A DNA stretch of 64,000 bases from an uncultured Aquitalea sp. (GCF_945957525.1 NZ_CAMFLA010000019.1:1-64000), one strand, 5' to 3'; positions 1 through 8,539 are shown, counted from the first letter of the stretch. Notes: a model not told the origin generated them from the letters alone. Program-made: numbers and translations.

Positions 1-54
<54 letters not shown>

Positions 55-70
55 ACAGGGTTACTGCATT

Positions 71-146
71 TGGCGTCCCCACGGGGAGTCGAACCCCGGT
101 TATCGCCGTGAAAGGGCGGTGTCCTAGGCCTCTAGACGATGGGGAC
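71..146 (-). tRNA. tRNA-Glu (anticodon TTC)
   Basis: The reverse strand reads GTCCCCATCGTCTAGAGGCC and so on, with anticodon loop CTTTCAC (anticodon TTC). The T arm is CCGGGGTTCGACTCCCCG, the discriminator is G and the CCA end is encoded. It is 76 nt, a complete cloverleaf. It lies between two alanine tRNAs and is probably cut from one precursor. Confidence 0.97.
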
Positions 147-175
147 CCTGAGACATCATCACTGTGAAGAGTTGT

Positions 176-251
<76 letters not shown>

Positions 252-276
252 GAACGTGTCGTTCACAGTGGGGCGC

Positions 277-305
277 AGTATAGACAGGCCATTCCGGGCT
301 GTAAA
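277..305 (-). promoter_or_regulatory. tRNA cluster promoter
   Basis: On the minus strand TTTACA (rc of 300-305) and TATACT (rc of 277-282) are separated by exactly 17 bases. A GC-rich discriminator and the first tRNA base at 251 follow. This is a good sigma-70 promoter with the G/C discriminator typical of stable-RNA promoters. Confidence 0.7.
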
Positions 306-341
306 GAGGTTTTCGAAAAAATTTTTTGCCATGCCTCGCGG

Positions 342-347
342 TATAAT
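342..347 (+). promoter_or_regulatory. -10 box for the hpn operon
   Basis: A perfect TATAAT lies 34 bases before the hpnC start codon. No good -35 hexamer sits 16-18 bases upstream, where the DNA is an A/T run. Only the -10 is supported. Confidence 0.45.
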
Positions 348-380
348 CGCGCTTTCCGAAAAGCCACGCGGTGAGCGCGC

Positions 381-1193
381 ATGTCCGTAGGTCATTACGA
401 AAATTTTCCGGTGGGATCCATTCTTTTGCCGCGGCGCATGCGCAAGGCGGTGCACGCCATCTATCATTTCGCCCGCTATGCGGACGATGTGGCGGATGAG
501 GGCGACAAGAGCGCGGACGAACGGCTGGCAGAGCTGGCCCACCTGGCCAAGGAGCTGGACACCATTCGCGACGGCGGCATTCCCGCCATGCCCATGATGC
601 GCAAACTAGCGGACACCATCGCCCGTCATCAGTTGCCCTTGCAGCCGTTCTACGATCTGCTGTCCGCCTTCAGTCAGGATGTGGTCAAGCATCGCTATCA
701 GGATTTTGCCGAGCTGATGGACTACTGCCGTCGTTCGGCCAACCCGGTGGGACGATTGATGCTGGCGCTCTACGGCGAGAACGATCAGCGCAGCCTGGCG
801 ATGTCGGACGGTATCTGCACCGCGCTGCAACTGATCAACTTCTGGCAGGATGTGGCCATCGACTGGCAGAAGGGCAGGGTTTACCTGCCGCAGACTGATC
901 TGGACAAATACCGCATCCGCGAAGGGCAGATCGCCGGCAAGGATCCTACCGGCCTGTGGCGGCCCATGATGCTGCATCAGGTGGAGCGTACCCGTAAAAT
1001 GCTGCAGGCCGGCGCGCCACTGGGCAAAAAGCTCAAGGGCCGCCTGGGCTTGGAGCTGCGGCTTATCATCATGGGCGGGGAGCGCATCCTGAAAAAGCTG
1101 CACGACAGCGGCGGCGACGTGTTTCGTCAGCGCCCGGTGCTTACTTGGAAAGACTGGCTTTACATGATCTGGCGCGCTGTGCGCGCCAAGTGA
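381..1193 (+). CDS. hpnC: squalene synthase-family protein HpnC
   Basis: HpnC converts presqualene diphosphate, the product of HpnD, to hydroxysqualene in the three-enzyme bacterial squalene pathway (HpnC/D/E). The 270-residue protein has the trans-prenyltransferase fold signatures: a first Asp-rich motif DDVADE near residues 34-39, and a second region LINFWQDVAIDWQKGRVYLP near 152-171, typical of HpnC rather than HpnD. The ATG follows GGTGAG at suitable distance. It is the first gene of a tight hpnC-hpnD-hpnE run. Known in the family: squalene feeds hopanoid synthesis by squalene-hopene cyclase. No cyclase gene is in the window, so the end product here is not shown. Confidence 0.93.
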   Translation: MSVGHYENFPVGSILLPRRMRKAVHAIYHFARYADDVADEGDKSADERLAELAHLAKELDTIRDGGIPAMPMMRKLADTIARHQLPLQPFYDLLSAFSQDVVKHRYQDFAELMDYCRRSANPVGRLMLALYGENDQRSLAMSDGICTALQLINFWQDVAIDWQKGRVYLPQTDLDKYRIREGQIAGKDPTGLWRPMMLHQVERTRKMLQAGAPLGKKLKGRLGLELRLIIMGGERILKKLHDSGGDVFRQRPVLTWKDWLYMIWRAVRAK

Positions 1194-1255
1194 CACAAGA
1201 CGCCGGCAAGCAGCAACAAGACCGGCCAAACCGACTGCACAAAGAGGAGCGGCGC

Positions 1256-2101
1256 GTGACGCCCGACCAATACTGCGAAGATAAGGCCGCCGCCAGCGGC
1301 TCCAGCTTCTATTACAGCTTCCGTTTTCTGTCGCCCGAACGCCGGCGCGCCATCACTGCCCTGTACGCCTTTTGCCGCGAGGTGGACGATGTGGTGGACG
1401 AGTGTCACGAAGAAACCGTCGCCCGGGCCAAGTTGGCCTGGTGGCGCGACGAGGTAGCGCGCCTGTATCAGGGCAAGCCCGAGCACCCGGTCAGCCTGGC
1501 GCTGCAACCGCATGTGGCGGCTTTCGGCCTGCCGCAATCCGAACTGGAAGAAGTGATAGACGGCATGCAGATGGATCTGGATTTCGCCCGCTATGAAAGT
1601 TTCGACGACTTGCGACTGTATTGCCATCGCGTCGCCGGCGTGGTGGGGCGGCTGTCCGCGCGCATCTTCGGTTATCAAGACCCGCGCACGCTGGAGTACG
1701 CCCATGAACTGGGCCTGGCGTTCCAGCTCACCAATATCGCCCGCGATGTGGGCGAAGACGCGCGGCGCGATCGTATCTACATCCCCATGCAAGAGCTGCA
1801 GCGCTTCAATGTGCCGGCCATGGACATCCTGCATTACGAAGAAACACCGGCCTTCGCCGAACTGATGGCCTTCCAGATCGAGCGCGCCCGCGAGCACTAT
1901 GCCCGTGCCTGGGCGCTACTGCCGGCGGTGGACCGCAAGACCCAGCGTCCGGGTTTGCTGATGGCGGCCATCTACCGAGCCACGCTGGAGGAGCTGAGCC
2001 TGGATGGCCCGGCCAAGGTGCTCAATCAGCGCCTGTCGCTGACGCCGGTGCGCAAGCTTTGGCTGGCCTGGAAAACATGGACTTTCGGCTACAAGGCCTG
2101 A
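1256..2101 (+). CDS. hpnD: presqualene diphosphate synthase HpnD
   Basis: HpnD condenses two farnesyl diphosphates head-to-head to presqualene diphosphate. I chose the GTG at 1256 because AAAGAGGAG lies just upstream; an in-frame ATG at 1145 would overlap hpnC by 49 bases and add a non-conserved extension. The resulting 281 residues match the family length. Both Asp-rich motifs are present: FCREVDDVVDE near residues 36-46 and LTNIARDVGEDARRDRIYIP near 156-175. It is followed after 4 bases by hpnE, which implies one transcript. Confidence 0.93.
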   Translation: MTPDQYCEDKAAASGSSFYYSFRFLSPERRRAITALYAFCREVDDVVDECHEETVARAKLAWWRDEVARLYQGKPEHPVSLALQPHVAAFGLPQSELEEVIDGMQMDLDFARYESFDDLRLYCHRVAGVVGRLSARIFGYQDPRTLEYAHELGLAFQLTNIARDVGEDARRDRIYIPMQELQRFNVPAMDILHYEETPAFAELMAFQIERAREHYARAWALLPAVDRKTQRPGLLMAAIYRATLEELSLDGPAKVLNQRLSLTPVRKLWLAWKTWTFGYKA

Positions 2102-2105
2102 CTGC

Positions 2106-3380
2106 ATGAGCTTGCCGCGCGTTGCCGTCATCGGCGCTGGCTGGGCCGGACTTGCCGCCGCCGTGGAACTGTCCGGCCAGGCCGAGCTGACGCTGTACGA
2201 GGCCGGCAGAGAGCCGGGAGGTCGCGCTCGCCGGGTGGGGTCAACCGACGGCAAGCTTGATAATGGTCAGCACATCCTGATCGGCGCTTATGCAGAATGC
2301 CTGCGCCTGATGCGCAAGGTGGGCGTGGATGCCGACGGCGCCTTGCTGCGCCAGCCGCTCAACTGGGTACGCGCCGGCGGCATCTGCCTGCGTTGCCCGG
2401 ACTGGCCCGCGCCCTGGCATGTGCTGGGCGGTTTGCTGGCGGCCAGCGGTATTTCCATTGGCGACAAGTGGCGCATGCTGGCTGCTTTGCAAAGCCTCAA
2501 ATTGCGCGGCTGGCGTTTGCCGGCCGACATGCCGGTGGCGGACTGGCTTCGGCAAACCCGGCAGACGCCGCGGATGATTCGCGAATTCTGGCGGCCCTTG
2601 ATCTTGTCTGCGCTGAATACACCGCCGGAGGCTGCCTCCATGCGCACCCTGGCTGCCGTCTTGCGCGATAGCATGGGCGGCGGGCGCGAAGCCAGCGATC
2701 TCCTGTTGCCGGCGACGGATCTGTCTTCGCTGTTTCCCCTGCCGGCGCTGGCGCGTTTGCAGGCGCAAGGCGCGAGGTGGCGAGGCGGGCATCGCGTGGA
2801 GCGCTTGCAGGCGCTTGATCGCGGCGTGACCGTGGACGGCGAGCTGTTCGATGCCGTGGTGGTGGCCGTGGCGCCCTATCACCTGTCAGCCTTGTTGCCG
2901 ATGTTGGCGGACAGGGTCAAGGCTTTCAGCTATTGGCCGATATACACCGTATATCTGCGTTACGACGCCGACATCGCCTTGCCTGATGTCATGATCGGGC
3001 GGCAAGGCGGCACGGCTGACTGGTTGTTCGACCGTCAGCGACTGACCGGCGAAAGAGGGCTGATTGCCGCAGTGATCAGCGCGCCGGACGAATACGTTGC
3101 GGCGCTGGGCCGGGATGATGTGATTGCGGCGGTCAAGCGAGACGCCGAGGCGATCCAGCCGGACTTGGCCGCCAGCCGGCTCTTGTCCAGTCAGCTGATC
3201 GTCGAGAAGCGCGCCACTTTCGCCGCCACGGTGGATCTGGCGCGGCCGGATTGCCGCGCAGCCGGTGCGGGCATTTATCTTGCCGGGGACTGGACGCATC
3301 CGGATTACCCCGCCACGCTGGAAGGCGCGGCGCGCAGCGGCGTGACGGCGGCGCGCGCCCTGCTGACGGATTTATCTTGA
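2106..3380 (+). CDS. hpnE: hydroxysqualene dehydroxylase HpnE (FAD)
   Basis: HpnE is the flavoprotein that reduces hydroxysqualene to squalene, the last step of the HpnCDE route. The N-terminus VAVIGAGWAGLAAAVEL carries the Rossmann GxGxxG FAD-binding motif at residues 6-22. The C-terminus has the second FAD motif, GIYLAGDWTHPDYPATLEGA, near 387-406. Length 424 agrees with the amine oxidase/phytoene desaturase-like family. It starts 4 bases after hpnD. No Shine-Dalgarno of its own is evident, which suggests translational coupling. Confidence 0.92.
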   Translation: MSLPRVAVIGAGWAGLAAAVELSGQAELTLYEAGREPGGRARRVGSTDGKLDNGQHILIGAYAECLRLMRKVGVDADGALLRQPLNWVRAGGICLRCPDWPAPWHVLGGLLAASGISIGDKWRMLAALQSLKLRGWRLPADMPVADWLRQTRQTPRMIREFWRPLILSALNTPPEAASMRTLAAVLRDSMGGGREASDLLLPATDLSSLFPLPALARLQAQGARWRGGHRVERLQALDRGVTVDGELFDAVVVAVAPYHLSALLPMLADRVKAFSYWPIYTVYLRYDADIALPDVMIGRQGGTADWLFDRQRLTGERGLIAAVISAPDEYVAALGRDDVIAAVKRDAEAIQPDLAASRLLSSQLIVEKRATFAATVDLARPDCRAAGAGIYLAGDWTHPDYPATLEGAARSGVTAARALLTDLS

Positions 3381-3426
3381 AACGGGGCCTTCTGGCCCGA
3401 TGAAGCAACACAGAAACGCAGACACA

Positions 3427-4185
3427 ATGAAAAAGACATACGAAAAGGATTGCCTTGCCGGCCGTACCATTCTGGTGACCGGCGCATCGCAAGGGATAGG
3501 CCGCGAGGCCGCGCTGACCTTCGCCGCGCATGGCGCGTCCGTGGTGTTGCTCGCGCGCAGCGTGAAGGGGTTGGAGAAGGTCTACGATGAAATCGTGGCC
3601 GCCGGCGGCAAGGAACCCGCCGCGATCTCGCTGGACTTGCTGACCGCTGCGGAGGGCGAGCTGAGCAATCTCGCCGTGCAGATCAAACGCGAGTTCGATG
3701 GCCTGGACGGCATCGTGCATTGTGCTTCCCATTTCTTTGCCCTGTCGCCGCTGTCCAACCAGGGCATCGAGGAATGGATGAACCAGTACCGCATCAATAC
3801 CGTGGCGCCTTTCGCCCTGACCAAGGCCTGCCTGCCTTTGCTGAAAGCTTCGGCCGATGCTTCGGTGCTGTTCATGGGTGAAACGCATGCTTTGCACCCG
3901 GCAGCTTATTGGGGAGGTTTCGGCGCTTCCAAGGCAGGGCTGGATTACCTGACCCGCGTGGCGGCCAGCGAGTGGGACGTGTATCCGGACCTGCGCGTCA
4001 ACATGTTGATTCCGGGGCCGGTGAATTCGCCGCAGCGCAATCGCACCCATCCGGGCGAAGACAAGAGCGAGCGCGCGCCGTTGGCGGATCTGATGCCCTA
4101 TCTGATGTACTGGATGAGCGGCGAGAGCAAGGGCCGCAGCGGGGAAGTGATCGAACTGGATTTGCGCACCAAAAAAGGCGAATAA
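3427..4185 (+). CDS. SDR-family protein (YciK-like) lacking catalytic Ser and Tyr
   Basis: A 252-residue Rossmann protein with the classical nucleotide motif TGASQGIG near residues 18-25 and the structural PGPVNSP segment after the active-site region. It resembles YciK-type SDRs. The YxxxK catalytic motif reads F-G-A-S-K (YWGGFGASK, about residues 163-171), so Tyr is replaced by Phe. The Ser strand reads LFMGETHALHP, with no Ser at the usual place. The protein may therefore bind a dinucleotide without normal SDR catalysis. I chose the ATG at 3427; an in-frame ATG at 3400 is possible and neither has a strong ribosome site. It lies 46 bases after hpnE and may share its transcript. Substrate unknown. 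Confidence 0.75.
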   Translation: MKKTYEKDCLAGRTILVTGASQGIGREAALTFAAHGASVVLLARSVKGLEKVYDEIVAAGGKEPAAISLDLLTAAEGELSNLAVQIKREFDGLDGIVHCASHFFALSPLSNQGIEEWMNQYRINTVAPFALTKACLPLLKASADASVLFMGETHALHPAAYWGGFGASKAGLDYLTRVAASEWDVYPDLRVNMLIPGPVNSPQRNRTHPGEDKSERAPLADLMPYLMYWMSGESKGRSGEVIELDLRTKKGE

Positions 4186-4294
4186 GCGCGGCTGACCGCA
4201 TGGTGGTCAAATCTGCGCCGCCGGCACGAATCGGCGGCAGCGATTCCAGGCTGGCAGGGCGGGCGGACGGCGTCGGCCGAAACGGGGGTGATGA

Positions 4295-4882
4295 GTGGGA
4301 AAATTCTGGATTCTGCCGCTGGCCTTGGCGCTGGCGGGTTGCAACTGGGTCAATAACGTTTCCGGGCTCTCCAAGGAAGCGCACAAGGCGTTGGGCGCGG
4401 CTTGCCGGCAGACCGGTCGCTCGCTGGAGGAGTGTTTCCGGCGTAACCCGGAGGCGGATACGGCCGCCATTTACGCCGGTTGGCGCGAAATGAACGAGTA
4501 CATGTCCAAGAACCATCTGGAAACCATGTCGCCGCCGGACGATCAGTCGGGGAAGGGAGAGAGCTCGGCTCCGGTAAAAAAGCCGATGGCTGAGGCTCCG
4601 GCCTCGGGCAATGCTTCCGCGCCGGCCGAGGGCAAGGCTTCTATGGCATCCGCCCCACATCTGACGAACGAAGAGGCGGAAAAAGCCGCCAAGAGCGACC
4701 CGCAAGTGGCGGCGGTGCTGTCCGCCATCCGCAAGAACGGCGACGCCAAGCCCAAGAATACCCATCCCAGCGGCGAACCAGACCAGAAGCGTCTGCTCAA
4801 CATCATCCAGAAACTCAACGGCAACAAGCCGCAAGGCGATGGCGAAGCGCCGCCCGCCGGCAATGACGCAGCGCCGGGCTGA
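4295..4882 (+). CDS. predicted lipoprotein of unknown function
   Basis: 195 residues. The N-terminus MGKFWILPLALALAGC is a lipoprotein signal peptide with lipobox LAGC (Cys16). A short conserved-looking region with two Cys (AACRQTGRSLEECFRRNPEA, about 36-55) follows, then a long low-complexity part rich in Ala, Pro, Ser, Lys and Glu that is probably disordered. The start is GTG, which fits the signal peptide exactly. It is probably anchored in the outer membrane facing the periplasm. I do not recognise a domain. It ends 17 bases before radA, so the two may be co-transcribed. Confidence 0.7.
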   Translation: MGKFWILPLALALAGCNWVNNVSGLSKEAHKALGAACRQTGRSLEECFRRNPEADTAAIYAGWREMNEYMSKNHLETMSPPDDQSGKGESSAPVKKPMAEAPASGNASAPAEGKASMASAPHLTNEEAEKAAKSDPQVAAVLSAIRKNGDAKPKNTHPSGEPDQKRLLNIIQKLNGNKPQGDGEAPPAGNDAAPG

Positions 4883-4899
4883 CCTGTTACCATTGCCCG

Positions 4900-6258
4900 A
4901 TGGCAAAAAGCAAAACCGTTTTCAGTTGTACCGAGTGCGGCGGCCAATCGCCCAAGTGGCAAGGCCAATGTCCGCATTGTTCCGCCTGGAACACGCTGGT
5001 GGAGGCCGTGGCCGCACCGGCTTCGGCCAACCCCCGTTTCCAGTCCTGGTCCACGACCAATTCCCGCGTGCAGATGCTGTCCGAAGTGCAGGCGGTGGAA
5101 GTCCCGCGCGACCCTTCCGGCATCGATGAGCTGGATCGCGTGTTGGGCGGCGGCATTGTGCGCGGCGCAGTGATCCTGATCGGCGGCGATCCCGGCATCG
5201 GCAAATCCACCCTGTTGTTGCAAGCGCTGGCCACCATCGGCGCGCGGCGCAAGGTGCTGTACGTGTCCGGTGAGGAATCGCCGCAACAGATTGCCTTGCG
5301 CGCTTCCCGCCTTGCCGTCGACCCGCACAAAGTGAGACTGCTGGCTGAAATCCGCCTGGAAGCCATTTTGGAAATCCTCAAGCAGGAAGCGCCGGAAGTG
5401 GCGGTGATCGACTCCATCCAGACGCTCTATACCGAGCAGGTCACCTCCGCGCCGGGTTCGGTGTCGCAGGTGCGAGAGTGCGCGGCACAGTTGACGCGGA
5501 TGGCCAAGCAAACCGGCACCACCATCCTGCTGGTGGGCCATGTCACCAAGGAAGGCTCCCTGGCCGGCCCGCGGGTGCTGGAGCACATGGTGGACACGGT
5601 GCTGTATTTCGAGGGCGATTCTCACTCCAGCTTCCGCATGATCCGTGCCATCAAGAACCGCTTTGGCGCGGTGAACGAGCTGGGCGTGTTCGCCATGACC
5701 GAGACCGGCCTCAAGGGCGTCTCCAATCCGTCTGCCATCTTCCTGTCGTCCTATCGGGATGATGTATCCGGCTCCTGCGTGCTGGTGACGCAGGAGGGCA
5801 GCCGCCCCTTGCTGGTGGAAATTCAGGCGTTGGTGGACGACTGCCATGGTTTCCAGCCCAAGCGACTGACCGTGGGGCTGGAGCAAAACCGGCTGGCCAT
5901 GTTGCTGGCGGTGTTGCATCGCCACGGCGGCGTAGCGTGTTTTGATCAGGATGTATTCCTCAACGCGGTGGGCGGGGTGAAGATTTCCGAACCGGCGGCC
6001 GACCTGGCGGTGATTCTCGCCATGGTGTCTTCACTGCGCAATCGTCCGCTGCCGGAAAAACTGGTGGTGTTCGGCGAGGTGGGGCTGGCAGGTGAGGTGC
6101 GTCCGGTGTCGCGAGGGCAGGAGCGTCTCAAGGAGGCGGCCAAGCTGGGCTTTACCCGCGCCATCGTGCCTTCGGCCAACCGCCCCCGCCAGCCGGTTGA
6201 CGGGTTGGAGGTGATTGCCGTGGACCGCCTCGAGCAGGCGGTTGACTATTGCCGTTGA
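4900..6258 (+). CDS. radA: DNA repair protein RadA (Sms)
   Basis: RadA is a RecA-like, DnaB-type helicase that drives branch migration at recombination intermediates and extends D-loops, including in natural transformation. The 452-residue protein shows the N-terminal zinc finger C-x2-C...C-x2-C (FSCTECGGQSPKWQGQCPHC, residues 8-27). It also has Walker A GGDPGIGKST near 98-107, the RadA-specific KNRFG motif near 251-255, and a C-terminal Lon-protease-like domain. The sigma factor gene begins 11 bases after its stop, so they may share a transcript. Confidence 0.97.
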   Translation: MAKSKTVFSCTECGGQSPKWQGQCPHCSAWNTLVEAVAAPASANPRFQSWSTTNSRVQMLSEVQAVEVPRDPSGIDELDRVLGGGIVRGAVILIGGDPGIGKSTLLLQALATIGARRKVLYVSGEESPQQIALRASRLAVDPHKVRLLAEIRLEAILEILKQEAPEVAVIDSIQTLYTEQVTSAPGSVSQVRECAAQLTRMAKQTGTTILLVGHVTKEGSLAGPRVLEHMVDTVLYFEGDSHSSFRMIRAIKNRFGAVNELGVFAMTETGLKGVSNPSAIFLSSYRDDVSGSCVLVTQEGSRPLLVEIQALVDDCHGFQPKRLTVGLEQNRLAMLLAVLHRHGGVACFDQDVFLNAVGGVKISEPAADLAVILAMVSSLRNRPLPEKLVVFGEVGLAGEVRPVSRGQERLKEAAKLGFTRAIVPSANRPRQPVDGLEVIAVDRLEQAVDYCR

Positions 6259-6269
6259 GCGGAGCGCGC

Positions 6270-6830
6270 ATGATAAACCCCAAGGATATTGAAGCGGAGC
6301 GACCCTACCTGATTCGCTATGCGCTCGCCCAATTGCGCGACCGCGAGTCTGCGGACGAGGTGGTGCAGGAAACCTTGCTGGCGGCGTTGGAGTCCAGCAG
6401 CTCTTTTGGCGGCAAATCCACGCTGCGCACCTGGCTTACTTCCATCCTGCGTTTCAAGCTGATCGACCTGATGCGCCAGCGCGGCAAGGAAAAGTTGTTC
6501 GAGTCTCTGGAGGACGAAACGGACGAGAGCGATTTTGACGGGTTGTTCAGCCGCGACGGTCACTGGCAGACGCCGGTGAAGGCGTGGAGCGCGCCGGAAG
6601 AGTCGATGATCTCGCGCCAGTTTTGGGAGGTATTTGAGCGCTGCTCGGAAGTGATGCCCCGCCGCACGGCCATGGTGTTTGTCATGCGCGAGGTGATGGG
6701 CATGGAAATCACTGACATTTGTAACAATCTCGAGATTACCGCGACCAACTGTTCGGTACTGTTGTACCGCGCGCGGATGAGTCTGCGCGAATGCTTTGAA
6801 ATACGCTGGACTGGAGGACGCTCAGCATGA
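6270..6830 (+). CDS. ECF-type RNA polymerase sigma factor
   Basis: 186 residues with sigma-70 region 2 (IRYALAQLRDRESADEVVQE, about 14-33, then LRTWLTSILRFKLIDLMRQR) and region 4 (MEITDICNNLEITATNCSVL, about 148-167) with helix-turn-helix. There is an acidic linker between them. The ATG at 6270 follows GGAGCG. The downstream gene starts inside its stop codon (ATGA) and encodes a small zinc anti-sigma factor. This is the arrangement of the Neisseria sigma-E/MseR pair, which controls methionine sulfoxide reductase under oxidative stress. The targets here are not visible. Confidence 0.9.
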   Translation: MINPKDIEAERPYLIRYALAQLRDRESADEVVQETLLAALESSSSFGGKSTLRTWLTSILRFKLIDLMRQRGKEKLFESLEDETDESDFDGLFSRDGHWQTPVKAWSAPEESMISRQFWEVFERCSEVMPRRTAMVFVMREVMGMEITDICNNLEITATNCSVLLYRARMSLRECFEIRWTGGRSA

Positions 6831-7021
6831 ATATCAATTGTCGTCAGGCCAGTCGACTCATTTCTCAGGGCTTGGATCAACCGTTGGGGCGCTGGAGCTA
6901 TCTGCGCCTGCGTGTGCATCTGGCCATGTGCGGCAACTGCCGCCAGTTTTCCCGTCAACTGGCCGCTATGCGCCAAGCCGCGCGGGCGGCGGGCGACGGA
7001 AAAGATGCCCCGACGGCTTGA
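6827..7021 (+). CDS. zinc-binding anti-sigma factor (ZAS, MseR-like)
   Basis: 64 residues. It carries the zinc-containing anti-sigma signature HxxxCxxC (HLAMCGNCRQF, residues 31-41) plus an upstream Cys at position 5. No membrane segment is present, so it is a cytoplasmic anti-sigma factor. In this family, zinc release on oxidation frees the sigma factor. Its ATG overlaps the sigma stop by 4 bases, which keeps the two proteins in balance. A strong hairpin terminator follows. Confidence 0.88.
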   Translation: MNINCRQASRLISQGLDQPLGRWSYLRLRVHLAMCGNCRQFSRQLAAMRQAARAAGDGKDAPTA

Positions 7022-7041
7022 GCGGGGCTGCGGCGTAAAAG

Positions 7042-7067
7042 AAAGCCGATCGCGTGATCGGCTTTTT
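7042..7067 (+). terminator. intrinsic terminator after the anti-sigma gene
   Basis: AAAGCCGATC and GATCGGCTTT form a 10-bp stem around loop GCGT, followed by TTT. It closes the radA/sigma/anti-sigma unit and lies between convergent genes. Confidence 0.85.
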
Positions 7068-7089
7068 CAATGTCGGATGAAAGAGGGGG

Positions 7090-7443
7090 TCAGCGTTTGC
7101 GTCGCGCTGGCGCGGCGACAATTTGTTCTCGCTGCGGGCATTGCTGGCAGCTTTCGGCCAGCCCGGCGCAATTGAGCGACTGTTTTAGCGCGCAAACGGA
7201 ACGCCGACAGGCGATGAAGCGGATGTTTTCCTCGGCGGCCAACTCCCGGAAGTGGCGCATCACGTTGTGGCCAAGGAAGTCGGTAAACAGAATCAGCAGG
7301 TCGGTACCCGCCGGCAAACGGTCTACCTTGCGCTGATGCGAGCTGTTGCGACCGCTCAGGTGGCGGTGAATGGTAATGCCGAAGTCCTGCAGCACGTTGG
7401 GGATATTGCCGAGTGTATCGGCGCCTACCAGCATGGCGTTCAT
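7090..7443 (-). CDS. DUF2325 domain protein, Cys-rich C-terminus
   Basis: 117 residues. The N-terminus MNAMLVGADTLGNIPNVLQD is the Rossmann-like start typical of DUF2325. The stretch TDLLILFTDFLGHNVMRHFR in the middle is also characteristic. The C-terminal third has five Cys (residues about 86-108), enough to bind a metal or cluster. An in-frame start 15 codons upstream exists, but the ATG at 7443 fits the family. A near-perfect Fur box lies 28 bases upstream, so iron repression is likely. The molecular function of DUF2325 is not known to me. Confidence 0.8.
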   Translation of the reverse strand: MNAMLVGADTLGNIPNVLQDFGITIHRHLSGRNSSHQRKVDRLPAGTDLLILFTDFLGHNVMRHFRELAAEENIRFIACRRSVCALKQSLNCAGLAESCQQCPQREQIVAAPARRKR

Positions 7444-7470
7444 GGGGCTACTCCCGGTTGATGTTTTGTT

Positions 7471-7489
7471 AATGATAATCATTATCATT
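7471..7489 (-). promoter_or_regulatory. Fur box
   Basis: AATGATAATCATTATCATT is a near-perfect palindrome. It contains ATGATAATCATTATC from the Escherichia coli 19-base Fur consensus, with mismatches only at its outer edge. It lies directly upstream of the DUF2325 start and downstream of the EF-hand gene, so only DUF2325 is an obvious target. Confidence 0.85.
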
Positions 7490-7532
7490 TAAGAAAACAA
7501 TACCGCCATGCCACAATCGCACCGGCTTGTTG

Positions 7533-8516
7533 CTACGCAGTCACATCTACTTGAGCGATTTGCCCGGCTTGCCCATCTTCGCGCAGGTAGACGCCCGAGG
7601 AGCGCAAAGCGGCGACTTGCTGGTGTTGACTGTCCTTGATGCTGAATGGCGTGCTGATGGAAGGCAGCAGCAACGCCCCGATGCCGGCCTGCTTGAGACT
7701 CATCAGCATGTCCTTGCCCTGAGCATTCCTGCCTTGCCACAGCTTCAGCCTGGCAAAACCCGGGTCCGCCTCGTCAATGGCGCCGTCGCCATTGCTGTCC
7801 AGTTTCGCCAGATCGTTAAATCCGTTGCCGCTGGCCGGGCCAAACAGCTGGCGGCCATCGTGTACCTGTCCATCGCTCTGATTGTCGTCTACCAGCCAGC
7901 CGCCCTGATTGGGGAAGGGCATGTTCAGTGACTGTCCGTTGGACTGCAGGTCGAAGAGGGCCGTGGCGCCGCTGAAACTGCCGGCCTGGTCGCCCAGTGT
8001 GATGGACAAGGGATCATGATTTTGCCGGTTGTCCGTCATCGTGCTGAGGTTTGACTGATAGCTGTAAGACAGATTGAAGGACAGGGAAAAGGAAAAGGAT
8101 TGACCGTCCGCCGTGCTTAACTTGCCTTCCGCCTTGAACGACAGGCTGGCGGACTCGCTGTAGCTTTCACTGCTGGCGACCAGACTGCTGGCGGCGGGTG
8201 TGGAGGGCGCACTCTGGTTTTGCGGATCGGGGGCGGCATTAGCCTTGTCTGGCGCATCCTTGCCGGTGGCCAGATGAAACTGCACGCCCAGCATCTGCTC
8301 CAGAATCCGCTTGATAAGGCTTTGCAGGGCGGGAAGGGTGGTGTCCTGATCGCCGGCTATGGCCTGGCTTTGCTGTGAGGCGGCGCTCAGCATTACCGCG
8401 TCGTTCGCGCTGTTGTCCGGCGCGGAGGGGGCGGCTTGGCTGATCCGGGTCAGGGTGTGGGTTTGTACAGCCTGATACTGGCTGCTCATTGACAGGGAGA
8501 AAGCGGAAACACGCAT
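7533..8516 (-). CDS. EF-hand calcium-binding protein of unknown role
   Basis: 327 residues beginning MRVSAFSLSMSSQYQA. The start follows GGAGG at good distance; a longer frame upstream to 8651 has no such site. The central part is Ser/Gln-rich. The C-terminal 110 residues hold one EF-hand loop, LDSNGDGAIDEADPGFARLK (about residues 235-254), with Asp/Asn/Asp/Glu ligands, followed by a beta-rich tail. Similar small proteins with this EF-hand plus tail occur in gamma- and betaproteobacteria without assigned function. No signal peptide is seen. It stands alone between the Fur box and the secretin-like gene. Confidence 0.72.
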   Translation of the reverse strand: MRVSAFSLSMSSQYQAVQTHTLTRISQAAPSAPDNSANDAVMLSAASQQSQAIAGDQDTTLPALQSLIKRILEQMLGVQFHLATGKDAPDKANAAPDPQNQSAPSTPAASSLVASSESYSESASLSFKAEGKLSTADGQSFSFSLSFNLSYSYQSNLSTMTDNRQNHDPLSITLGDQAGSFSGATALFDLQSNGQSLNMPFPNQGGWLVDDNQSDGQVHDGRQLFGPASGNGFNDLAKLDSNGDGAIDEADPGFARLKLWQGRNAQGKDMLMSLKQAGIGALLLPSISTPFSIKDSQHQQVAALRSSGVYLREDGQAGQIAQVDVTA

Positions 8517-8539
8517 GGCGTTACCTCCACGACGGCAGG

